Assembly (NCBI GenBank): GCA_019636275.1
Contig: JAHBXY010000044.1
Coordinates: 1 to 57,561 of the forward strand
Length of the DNA: 57,561 bases
Origin: Planctomycetota bacterium
GTDB lineage: Bacteria > Planctomycetota > J058
Reading direction: 5' to 3'
The position numbers were made by a program, and so were the translations under genes. The notes beneath the pieces were generated by a model. That model ran no database searches, was not told the origin of the DNA, and was given only the letters and a program-made list of their open reading frames with translations. Positions 9,654 to 17,900 of this stretch are shown one piece after another (the stretch's first letter is position 1; every line of letters begins with the position of its first letter).

Positions 9654-10697
9654 TTACCAGAGTGGCGGTGACGCATAGCCCAGCTCCAGCCAGGCCAGCC
9701 AGTCGGCGCTGCCCGAGGTGAGCCCGGCCCCCGCGCCGAGCTCGAGCAGGAAGCGGCCCAGGCGCAGCCTGACGCCGCCCGAGAGGGTGAACGCCGGCCG
9801 GTCGAGGAACTCGACCTGGCGGGTCCAGGGCGACTGCGCCGCCTCGAAGCTCAGCCCGAGCGCCAGCCAGTCCGTCGGCGCCCAGGTCAGGCCGAGGGCC
9901 CCCTGGAGGAAGGGCTCCACCCGGAAGGCGCTCGGGACCTCGAACACGGACGGGTAACCCACGGGCAGGACCACGCCCACCTGCCCGTGCAGCGCCACGC
10001 CCTCGAGCAGCAGGAGCGAGCCGTGGGCCGTGAAGGCCGCGTCGAACGTCCCCGAGTTCGTGAGGTCCGCGCGGCGGAAGGCGGGCAGCTTGAGGAGCAC
10101 CGACGTGCCCAGGGCGGTCACGCCGTCGTCCGCCTGCCACCAGGTGACGAGCGCCCCGAACGCCGCCTGGGCCAGGTTCTCGTGGCGCCCGGTGGCGCGC
10201 CCCTGCGTGAGCTTCGCCGCCTCCCCCTCGAGGACGGGCAGGTCGTCGTCGCGGCCGTAGATGCGGAACACGTCTCGCCGCTCGTCCCAGCCGGCGAAGC
10301 GCAGGTCGGCCCACACGAGCAGCCGCTCGTGGACGGCGAGCGACAGGTCGAAGCGCGAGTGCTCGGTGTAGAGGCCGTCCATGCGGTGCCGGCGGCCGTT
10401 GCCGCGCCCGCTGTCGGCCGTGTGGGTCATGCTGCCGCGCCAGCGTCCCGTCAGGACGCCCTCGCCGGGCGAGGCGGCCTCGCGCAGGGGCGGCAGCCCG
10501 AAGCCCGAGTACAAGGAGGAGTTGCGTGGCGAGGCGAAGGGCGCCAGGAGCCGCAGGCGGAGCGGTCGGTCGAGCGGCGGCGCCGCCTCGTCAGGGACCG
10601 GCTCGGCCGCCCGGGCCGTGGCCAGGAGGACGAGGGCGAGGGTCACGATGCGGGCCGCGCGCGCGGACAGCCGCGCGACACCGGAGGTAGACGACAT
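9654..10697 (-). CDS. DUF3187-like outer-membrane beta-barrel protein
   Basis: A 347-residue protein with an N-terminal signal peptide: a basic start, a hydrophobic core around VTLALVLLATA, and a likely Ala-x-Ala cleavage near residue 31. The remainder alternates polar and hydrophobic residues in beta-strand fashion with many Gly, Trp and Tyr, and ends in an aromatic residue (PPLW), as outer-membrane barrels do. Segments such as GWDERRDVFRI, GRHENL and LTNSGTFD recur in the second copy at 29938, so the two are paralogues. The family resembles DUF3187, whose function is not established. It is divergent from the two-component regulator at 10858 and shares a gap full of direct-repeat boxes with it. 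Confidence 0.72.
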   Translation of the reverse strand: MSSTSGVARLSARAARIVTLALVLLATARAAEPVPDEAAPPLDRPLRLRLLAPFASPRNSSLYSGFGLPPLREAASPGEGVLTGRWRGSMTHTADSGRGNGRRHRMDGLYTEHSRFDLSLAVHERLLVWADLRFAGWDERRDVFRIYGRDDDLPVLEGEAAKLTQGRATGRHENLAQAAFGALVTWWQADDGVTALGTSVLLKLPAFRRADLTNSGTFDAAFTAHGSLLLLEGVALHGQVGVVLPVGYPSVFEVPSAFRVEPFLQGALGLTWAPTDWLALGLSFEAAQSPWTRQVEFLDRPAFTLSGGVRLRLGRFLLELGAGAGLTSGSADWLAWLELGYASPPLW

Positions 10698-10756
10698 GGC
10701 TCATGCACCGCTCCCCGGCCCGCCCCGAGCTTCCTCCGGGCGCGGCCTCGACTCCC

Positions 10757-10773
10757 GTGAGAAGGCCGCGAGC
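10757..10773 (+). promoter_or_regulatory. Direct-repeat box between porin-like gene and response regulator
   Basis: GTGAGA-AGGCC-GCGAGC, half-sites 11 bases apart, in the divergent gap. A weaker minus-strand copy (GTGAGA-GCGCC-GTCACC) lies at 10801-10817. PhoB/OmpR-family regulators bind such direct repeats with an 11-base period; that this regulator binds here is inferred. Confidence 0.4.
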
Positions 10774-10777
10774 CCGC

Positions 10778-10794
10778 GCTCACGCGCGGCTCAC
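10778..10794 (-). promoter_or_regulatory. Direct-repeat box, strong copy, in the divergent gap
   Basis: Read on the minus strand: GTGAGC-CGCGC-GTGAGC, two identical half-sites 11 bases apart. It is 16/17 identical to the plus-strand box at 13045-13061. It lies between the porin-like gene and the response regulator, 64 bases before the ATG at 10858, so it could serve autoregulation. Confidence 0.55.
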
Positions 10795-10857
10795 CGGGCC
10801 GGTGACGGCGCTCTCACGTGCGCGGCGGCGCGGTCCACGGCGAGAATGGAGGTGACA

Positions 10858-11634
10858 ATGGAGCGACGGAGCGGCGACGAAGCGGCGACGAAGCGGCGAC
10901 GGCCGCGCCCGTCGCCCGAGGGGGCACGCGTGCGCATCCTGGTGGTCGAGGACGACCCGAAGATCGGCAGCTTCCTGCAGCGCGGGCTCGAGTCCGAGCG
11001 GCACACGGTCGACGTCGCCCGCACCGGTCCCGAGGGCGCGCGGCGGGGCTGCACGAGCGCGTACGACCTCGTGGTCCTCGACCTCATGCTCCCGGGCTTC
11101 GACGGGCACGAGGTGCTGCGCCGCATGCGCGACGGCGGCGTGAACACCCCCGTGATCGTCGTCACCGCGCGGGGCGAGGTCGCCGACCGCGTGCGCGGGC
11201 TCGACGAGGGCGCCGACGACTACCTGACGAAGCCCTTCAGCTTCGTCGAGCTCCTGGCGCGCATCCGGGCGCTCCAGCGCCGGCAGGCCGCGGCCTTCGA
11301 CCCCGTCCTGCGGGCGGGGGACCTCGCCGTGGACACGGTCAAGCACCGGGCGACGTTCCGCGAGGCCGAGCTCGACCTCACCCCGCGCGAGTACCAGCTC
11401 CTCGAGTACTTGATGCGGCACCCCGGCGAGACCGTCACCCGCGCCATGCTCGCCGACCGGGTGTGGGGGATCGACTTCGACACGGGCTCGAACGTGATCG
11501 ACGTCTACGTGAACTACCTGCGCAAGAAGCTGGCGGCCGCCGGCGCCGGGTCGCCGATCCGCACCGTCCGCGGGGCCGGCTATGCGTTCCAGCCCTCCTC
11601 CTCGTCGCCCGCGCCGGACGTCCCGGGCGCGTGA
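10858..11634 (+). CDS. OmpR/PhoB-family response regulator
   Basis: A 258-residue transcription regulator with an N-terminal receiver (Asp32-Asp33 pocket, phospho-acceptor Asp75 in VVLDLMLPG, Lys125 in YLTKPF) and a C-terminal winged helix (TPREYQLLEYLM, then VNYLRKKL and IRTVRGAGYAF). It is phosphorylated by the kinase encoded next, which overlaps it by 4 bases. Start choice: ATG 10858 follows GGAGGTGACA and gives a basic 24-residue extension. The GTG at 10930, after GAGGGGG, would give the usual VRILVVEDD start. An 11-base tandem repeat between them, not a multiple of three, argues a little for the later start. Nearby direct repeats suggest it controls itself and adjacent envelope genes. 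Confidence 0.92.
   Translation: MERRSGDEAATKRRRPRPSPEGARVRILVVEDDPKIGSFLQRGLESERHTVDVARTGPEGARRGCTSAYDLVVLDLMLPGFDGHEVLRRMRDGGVNTPVIVVTARGEVADRVRGLDEGADDYLTKPFSFVELLARIRALQRRQAAAFDPVLRAGDLAVDTVKHRATFREAELDLTPREYQLLEYLMRHPGETVTRAMLADRVWGIDFDTGSNVIDVYVNYLRKKLAAAGAGSPIRTVRGAGYAFQPSSSSPAPDVPGA
10871..10902 (+). repeat. 11-base tandem repeat, three copies
   Basis: GCGGCGACGAA occurs twice and then as a slightly shortened third copy. Because the unit is 11 bases, each copy is read in a different frame if translated. It lies between the two possible starts of the response regulator. Confidence 0.85.
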
Positions 11635-13019
11635 GCATCTGGCGCTCGATCCGCTTCCGCCTGGCGGCCGTCAGCAGCGCCGCCGTCGTGGGGGTCGGCC
11701 TGGCGATCGGCCTCGCCTCCTACGGCCGGCTGGCGGCGGAGCTGCAGCACGCCGACATGGAGTTCGCGCGCCACGAGGCGCTCGAGCTCGCGCAGGTCGT
11801 CTCGCAGGTGCCGAGCGTCGACGAGCTCCAGGGCCGGCTCGACACGGTCGAGACCAACCTGCTGCCCGAGGAGGGGCTCTTGCGCCTCGAGGTGTTCACG
11901 CTGGACGGCGCCCTGGTCGCCTGGCTCACCGAGCCCGGGACCGAGCACGAGCCGTGGCCGGAGGGCCTGGCGCTGGCGCGCGCAGGGGAGTCCCCGGTCG
12001 AGTTCGTGCACCTCGGCGACGCGCGGCCCGAGGTCCGCGCGGCGCATCTGGTCCGCCACGGGAAGGCCCCGCGCTGGATCGTGGTCGCGCGCGTCGACCG
12101 CGCCAGGTCGGAGCGGGCCCTGGCCGGCACGCGGCGACATCTGCTCCTCGGCGGGCCCGGCGTGGCCGCGCTCGTCTTCGCGGCCATGTACGGCGTCCTC
12201 GCCCTCGCGCTCCGTCCCCTGCACGAGCTCGTGAACGACGCCCGCACGCTCGCCGCCGAGGGCCTCGGGCGGCGCCTGGCCGAGCCGGCCGCGGGCTCCG
12301 AGCTGGGCGAGCTGGCCCGGCTGCTCAACCTGATGCTTTCCCGGGCCGAGGAGACCATGGGCCGCCTGCGCCGCTTCGCCGCCGACGCCAGCCACGAGCT
12401 GCGCACCCCGCTCACGCGCATCCGCGGCGAGGCCGAGGTGGCACTGCGCGTGGACGACCCGGCCGTGGCGCGCGAGGCGCTCGAGTCGATCGTGGACGAG
12501 CTCGACTCCATGCGCCGCCTCGTGGACGGCCTGCTCGAGCTGGCCCGCGGCGACACGGCCGAGCTGCGCGCCGCGGCGCCGTTCGACCTCGCCGCGCTCG
12601 TGCGCGAGCTGGGCGAGGAGGCCCGGGTGGTCGGCGAGACGCGGGGGCTCGGGGTCCGCGTGGAGGCGCCGGAGGGCCCGGTCGTCGTGCAGGGGAACCG
12701 CGACCTGATCGCGCGCGCCCTCTGGAACGTCCTCGACAACGCCCTCAGCTACGTGCCCTCGAGCGGCTGCGTCGCCCTGTCGTTCGACCAGGAGGGCGAC
12801 CGCGCGCGCGTCACCATCCAGGACGACGGCCCGGGGGTCCCGGCCGACCTCGTCCCGCATCTGTTCCAGCCCTTCGGGCGGGGGGCCGAGGGGCGGGTCC
12901 GGGGCCACGGGCTCGGGCTCGCGCTGGCGCGGACGATCGCCCGCCGGGCAGGGGGCGACCTCGCGTACGTGCCCACCCCCCGGGGCGCCGCGTTCGCGCT
13001 CACGCTGCCCCTGGCCTGA
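11631..13019 (+). CDS. Membrane sensor histidine kinase, partner of the OmpR-type regulator
   Basis: A 462-residue kinase with a first membrane helix at about 10-30, a periplasmic sensor region to about 165, a second helix at about 171-195 and a HAMP linker at about 195-245. Then come HisKA with phospho-acceptor His255 in DASHELRTPLTRIR and an HATPase domain with N-box NVLDNALSYV, G1 DDGPGV and G2 GHGLGLAL. All catalytic boxes are intact. The GTG start overlaps the regulator's TGA by 4 bases (GTGA), showing translational coupling. The sensor region of about 140 residues has no domain I can name, so the stimulus is unknown. Given the porin-like, LPS-kinase-like and membrane methyltransferase neighbours, envelope state is a reasonable guess. 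Confidence 0.93.
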   Translation: MSIWRSIRFRLAAVSSAAVVGVGLAIGLASYGRLAAELQHADMEFARHEALELAQVVSQVPSVDELQGRLDTVETNLLPEEGLLRLEVFTLDGALVAWLTEPGTEHEPWPEGLALARAGESPVEFVHLGDARPEVRAAHLVRHGKAPRWIVVARVDRARSERALAGTRRHLLLGGPGVAALVFAAMYGVLALALRPLHELVNDARTLAAEGLGRRLAEPAAGSELGELARLLNLMLSRAEETMGRLRRFAADASHELRTPLTRIRGEAEVALRVDDPAVAREALESIVDELDSMRRLVDGLLELARGDTAELRAAAPFDLAALVRELGEEARVVGETRGLGVRVEAPEGPVVVQGNRDLIARALWNVLDNALSYVPSSGCVALSFDQEGDRARVTIQDDGPGVPADLVPHLFQPFGRGAEGRVRGHGLGLALARTIARRAGGDLAYVPTPRGAAFALTLPLA

Positions 13020-13044
13020 CCCCTCGACGCGAGCCGGACGCGCC

Positions 13045-13061
13045 GTGAGCCGCCCGTGAGC
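13045..13061 (+). promoter_or_regulatory. Direct-repeat box upstream of the membrane methyltransferase-like gene
   Basis: GTGAGC-CGCCC-GTGAGC: two identical half-sites 11 bases apart, 56 bases before the ATG at 13117 and directly after the sensor-kinase stop. It is 16/17 identical to the minus-strand box at 10778-10794. Confidence 0.55.
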
Positions 13062-13065
13062 CCCG

Positions 13066-13082
13066 GCTCATGGAGTTCTCAA
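13066..13082 (-). promoter_or_regulatory. Second direct-repeat box upstream of the membrane methyltransferase-like gene
   Basis: On the minus strand TTGAGA-ACTCC-ATGAGC, half-sites 11 bases apart, 35 bases before the ATG at 13117. It matches 14/17 of the box at 9587-9603 and faces the neighbouring box at 13045. Confidence 0.5.
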
Positions 13083-13116
13083 GCGCCTCGTGCGCGCGAG
13101 ACGTGAGGATCTGCGC

Positions 13117-13884
13117 ATGAACCATGCGCCGATCGAGCTGTGCTTCCGGCACCGGAGCGCGCTGCTCCTCCTCCTCGTGCCGCCGGTGATCCTGGCCGCG
13201 GCGGGCCCGCCGAGCGCGCCCTGGGAGGTCGGGCTCGGCCTCGCCCTGCTCGCCGCGGGCGCCGCCCTCCGGCTCTGGGCCGCGCGCCGGATCGGCAAGC
13301 GGGCGCGCGTCCGGGTGGCGCGCGCCCCGGTCCTCGTGACCTCGGGCCCGTACGCCCGGGTGCGGAACCCCCTCTACGTCGCCAACGGCGCGGCCCTGGT
13401 CGGCCTGGGCGTCGTCGCCGGCGGGCTCCCCCTGGGCGCCTGGCTGCTCGCCTCGGTCGCGCTGGTCTACACGCTGGTCGTGACGCACGAGGAGGGGCAG
13501 CTCGCGGCCGCGCTCGGGCGCCCCTACCTCGAGTACTGCGCGCGCGTCCCGCGCTGGGCGCCCTGGCCGGGCCGCCGCGCCCCGACCGCCCCCGCCGACG
13601 CCTGGCCCTGGACGCACGTGCTGCGGCGCGAGGCGGGGCTCGCCTGGCTGCCCGTGGCCGCCGCGGCGGTCCTCCTCGCCCAGGGCGGGCAGCTCCCGCT
13701 CGCGGCGTGGCTCGACGCCCCCGCTCGCCCGGTCGGTGCGGGCGCGCCGCTCCTGGTGTGGGGGGCCGTCGCCCTCGCCGCGCTGGCGAACGCCGCCACG
13801 ACGGAGGCCAAGCTCCGGCGGCACCGGGCCTCCCGGGGCCAGGGTGTCGTCAGCCCGGCGGCGGCGCCGGCGCCTCGAACCTGA
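13117..13884 (+). CDS. Isoprenylcysteine/phospholipid methyltransferase-like membrane protein
   Basis: A 255-residue integral membrane protein. The diagnostic segment is SGPYARVRNPLYVANGAALVG followed by EEGQLAAALGRPYLEYCARVPRW, the cofactor-binding signature of the ICMT/PEMT group of S-adenosylmethionine-dependent membrane methyltransferases. Hydrophobic helices flank it on both sides, with two extra ones in the C-terminal third. The substrate (lipid or small hydrophobic molecule) cannot be told from sequence. The ATG at 13117 follows GAGG with an 8-base spacer; an upstream in-frame GTG at 13090 has no good ribosome site. Two candidate regulator boxes sit just before it, suggesting control by the preceding two-component system. 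Confidence 0.8.
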   Translation: MNHAPIELCFRHRSALLLLLVPPVILAAAGPPSAPWEVGLGLALLAAGAALRLWAARRIGKRARVRVARAPVLVTSGPYARVRNPLYVANGAALVGLGVVAGGLPLGAWLLASVALVYTLVVTHEEGQLAAALGRPYLEYCARVPRWAPWPGRRAPTAPADAWPWTHVLRREAGLAWLPVAAAAVLLAQGGQLPLAAWLDAPARPVGAGAPLLVWGAVALAALANAATTEAKLRRHRASRGQGVVSPAAAPAPRT

Positions 13885-13888
13885 AGCT

Positions 13889-14806
13889 TCAGCTCCCCGG
13901 CGCGACGGCGCGCCGTCGCGGGAGGCCCTCGAGCACCCGGCAGGCGAGGCGCGCGACCGCGGGCATGAAGCGGGGCCGCAGCAGGCGCGGGTCGTGGGCG
14001 CCCAGGCGCCGCGCGTCCTCCGCCAGGCACAGGCGCAGGAACCCCGCCGCGTCCAGGTCCACGTCGAACGTCCGCGCGCCCGTGGCCGTGAACGTGGCCT
14101 CGCCCTGCTCGCCCCGCAGGGCTCCGACGACCAGCCCCAGGCGCTCGAGGAGGAGCGTCAGCCACACGAGCGCGACCTTCAGCGCGAACCACGGGCGGCG
14201 CCACGCGGGCATGTTGCGCCGGTGCCAGGCGACCCAGTTGACGAAGAACACGATGTGCCGGCCCTCCTCCTCGATCACCGGCTCGAACGCGGCGACCAGC
14301 GCGGGCGGGAACAGGCCGGCGCGACGCCCGACGTCGAACAGCCCGAAGGCGAAGAACGTGTCCAGGCACTCGCCGTAGCCCGTGCGCAGGTAGCCCCACT
14401 CCGGATCGCGCGGGGCGGGGACGTGGGGCGGCGGGGCGACGGAGATCCCGTAGGCGGCCGCCAGGGTGGTCAGCACGCGCTCGTGGCGCTCCTCCTCGAA
14501 GGCGTTCAGGGCCACGGCCTGCCGCAGGAGGGGGTCGGCGACCCGCTCGGCGAAGGCGCGCACCCGCGCGCCGGCCCGGCGCTCGGTGCTCACGGCCATG
14601 TCCCAGATGGGGAGCGCGGCGAGGCGCGCCCGCGCCTCCGCGTCGAGCGCCGGCCACCCCTCCACCGAGGGGCAATAGGCCGTGAACGTGTCCAGGAGGG
14701 CGCGGCAGAAGAGCACCCGGTGCGCGTCGCTGCCGGGCTCCACGGGGCCCGGGGACACGGCCGGCGCGTCGTGGACCACGTCGGGGAGGGTCAGAGGCTC
14801 GCTCAT
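13889..14806 (-). CDS. Ferritin-like di-iron protein
   Basis: A 305-residue, mostly helical protein. Two helices carry the pattern of a four-helix-bundle di-iron site. EEERHERV at about 108-115 supplies an ExxH pair, and EEEGRHIVFF further on supplies the second, with extra Glu in STERRAGARVRAFAE and GYGECLD. This is the arrangement of ferritin-like oxygenases and oxidases. A hydrophobic stretch (WFALKVALVWLTLLLERLGLVVG) may touch the membrane. The substrate is unknown. It ends 4 bases from the end of the convergent membrane methyltransferase-like gene. The ATG at 14806 begins the conserved-looking part, and upstream codons look non-coding. Confidence 0.65.
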   Translation of the reverse strand: MSEPLTLPDVVHDAPAVSPGPVEPGSDAHRVLFCRALLDTFTAYCPSVEGWPALDAEARARLAALPIWDMAVSTERRAGARVRAFAERVADPLLRQAVALNAFEEERHERVLTTLAAAYGISVAPPPHVPAPRDPEWGYLRTGYGECLDTFFAFGLFDVGRRAGLFPPALVAAFEPVIEEEGRHIVFFVNWVAWHRRNMPAWRRPWFALKVALVWLTLLLERLGLVVGALRGEQGEATFTATGARTFDVDLDAAGFLRLCLAEDARRLGAHDPRLLRPRFMPAVARLACRVLEGLPRRRAVAPGS

Positions 14807-14958
14807 GCCCGCCCGCGAGCAAGCGGCGGCGCGTCGCGCGCGCGCGCGGCCCTGCCCGCGCGAAGACTCGACCCGAAGGCGGGAACCTGCGCGCCGCTGC
14901 GGGGGCGCGCCCGCCGAAGGTGCACGGCGGTCCACCTCGCCGCCTTCCGAGCGCGTCC

Positions 14959-17900
14959 TCAGCGCGCGCCGGGCGGCGACGCGCCGTCGCCGCCTGCGAA
15001 GCGCTCGCCGAGGAGGCGCTCGAGGGCGGCGAGGTCCAGGGGCTTCACCAGGTGGTGGTCGAACCCCGCCGCGCGGATGCGCTCACGGTCTCCAGGGCCG
15101 GCGAGGCCCGTGAGCGCGACCAGGAGCAGCGGCGCTCCCCCGGGGGCCGCCCGGAGCCTGCGCGCCAGCATGCACCCGTCGCCCGGCGACTCCTTCAGGC
15201 CGATGTCGGAGAGCACCACCTCGGGCTCGAACGCCTCGACGGCGGCCAGGGCGGACGGGACGTCGACGGCGACCCGCACGTCGTGGCCGCGGTCGGCCAG
15301 GACCATCTCCAGCCCCATGGCCACGTCGGGCTCGTCCTCCACGACGAGGATGCGACGCCCCGCCGCGGCCGCCCCGTCGTCGGCCCTGGCCAGGGGCAGG
15401 CACACCTCGAACTCCGCCCCCTTGCCGCGCCCCTCGCTGCGCGCCTCCAGCCGCCCCCCGTGGAGCTCGACCAGCCGCCTGACGAGCCCCAGGCCGAGCC
15501 CCAGGCCGCGGCCGGGCCGCGCGCGCTCGTCCTCGGCGCCGGCCCCGCGGAAGACCCGCGCCAGGTCGGCGGCGTCGAGGCCGATCCCCTCGTCCCGCAC
15601 GTGGAGCAGGGCCGCGCCCTCCCGCAGGTCCAGCGCCAGCCACACGCGGCGGCCCCGCGGGGAGAACTTGCTCGCGTTGTGCAGGAGGTTGTAGAGCACC
15701 TGCTCCAGGCGGTGCTCGTCGCCGCGCACGAGGACCGGCCCCTCGGGCAGGGAGACCTCCGCCGTCTGCTCCTTCCGCTCCAGCAGCGGCGCGGCGGCCG
15801 CGAGGGCGTGGCGCGCCACGGCGACCAGGTCCACCGGCCGCATGGACAGGTGCAGCTCCCCCCGCGCGATGCGGGTCGAGTCGAGCATGTCGTCGACGAG
15901 GCGGGCCAGGAGCTGCGCCTGGTGCTCCATGCGCACGATCGTCCCGCGGACCGCCTCCAGGCGCCGCTCCTCCTGGGCCAGCTTCCTCAGGGCGATCAGG
16001 CCGTAGGTGATGGCCGAGATCGGGTTGCGCAGCTCGTGGCCGAGGAGCGAGAGGAACTCGTCCTTGCGCCGGTCGCCCTCGCGCAGGGCCTCATGCTCGC
16101 GGCGGCGCTGGGTGACGTCGCGCTCGGTGGTGGCGATCCCCTGGATGGCGCCCGCGTCGTCCACGATGACCGTCGTCGTCAGCCACACCTCGAGGACGCG
16201 CCCGTCCTTGGTCAGGCGGCGGGTCTCGAACGAGCGGCTCTGCTCGTCGCCGCCGGCCTGGCGGAGGACGAACGCGCGCATCTCCTCGCGCAGCTCGGGC
16301 GGGGCCAGGTCGGCCGCGGTCAGGCGCAGGGCCTCCTCGCGCGAGTAGCCGTACATGCGCTCCGCCCCGCGGTTCCAGTCGACGATGTGCCCCGTGAGGT
16401 CGAGCAGCGTGATCGCGTCGTTCGAGTCGCGCACGACGGCGGCCAGCCGGCGCAGGTTCTCCTCCGCCGCCAGCTTCAGGGCGTTGACGTCGACGATGGT
16501 CAGGACGGCGCCGTCCACCTTGTCGTCCGCCGTGCGGTAGGGGCGGATCGCCAGGTGGAACCAGCGCCCCTCCTCGTCCTGGACGTCGCGCTCGCAGGGC
16601 TCGAGCCGCTCGATCACCGCCGTCAGGTCCTCCTCCAGCCGGGGCAGGCGCAGGCGCGGGCGCAGGTCGCGCATGGCGCGGCCGCGGTCCCCCGCGATCA
16701 GGTGGAACAGGCGGGCCGCCGCGGGGGTGAAGCGCCGGATGCGCCGCTCGCGGTCGAGCATGACGATGGGCAGGTCGATGCTGCTGATCAGGTTGCTCAG
16801 GTCGTCGTTGACGCGGGCCGTCTCGGTGATGCGGCTGCTCAGCTCGTCGTTGACCGTGGCCAGCTCCTCGTTGCTGGCCTGGAGCTCCTCCTTCGCCGTC
16901 TCCAGCTCCTCGTTGGCGCTCAGCAGCTCCTCGTTGCTGGAGAGGGCCTCCTCGCTGGCGGCGCGCAGCTCCTCGTTGGCCGCCTCCTTCTCCTCCAGCA
17001 GCGCGTGCAGGTAGCGCCGCGTCTCCGCCAGCTCCTCCTGCAGCTGCGCCAGCGCCCGCACCGCGGCGCCGCCCGGCGCCCGACCGCGCAGGAGCCCGCC
17101 CAGCAGGCCGGCCAGCCTCCCGGCGGAGGCGCCGAGCCGCCCCGCCGGCGCCTCGAACAGGACGAGGAAGCCCCGCACCGGTCGATCCTGCAGCCGGAGG
17201 GGGATCACCTCCACGCTCACCTGCTCGAAGTGATCGTTCGTCCGCACCTGCAGGTCGGCCTGGCGGCAGGCGGTCCCCGCCGCCCGCGCCCCGTCGATGA
17301 GCTGGCGCAGGGGGAGCAGGAGCCCCTCGCGCGCCAGGTCCAGGAGCGCCAGCTCGGCGTCGCCCGGGGCGAGCTTCAGGAAGGGGCCGGTGTCCCCCAT
17401 CACGTGGAGGACCTGCAGCCGCTCGTCGACGACCACCCCCCGGGCGGCGCAGCGCTCGATGAGCACCCGCTCGGCCTCGCGCCGCAGGAGGCGGCGGTCC
17501 GGCTCCTGCGGCGTGAGCGCCGCCGCGGGCTGGTCGGGGGGCGCGACCCCGCGCGCCAGCGGGAGCTGAAGGACGGGGCGCGAGGCGCCGGGGTTCTTCA
17601 GGTAGATGCGGTGCCGCTTGTCGACAAGGTCGAACAGCTCATCGTGGCCGCCGAGCGACTCGGCCGGCCCCAGGAACAGGTAGCCGCGCGGGCGCAGCGC
17701 GTAGTGGAACAGCGGCAGCAGCCGGCGCTGGAGGGTCTGGTCGAAGTAGATGAGGACGTTGCGGCAGCTGATCAGGTCCAGGTTGGAGAACGGCGGGTCG
17801 CGCGTCAGGTCGTGGCGCGCGAACACGCACAGGTCGCGGACGGGCTTCACCACGCGGTAGCCGTCGCCCTCCTTGACGAAGAAGCGCCGCAGCCGCTCGG

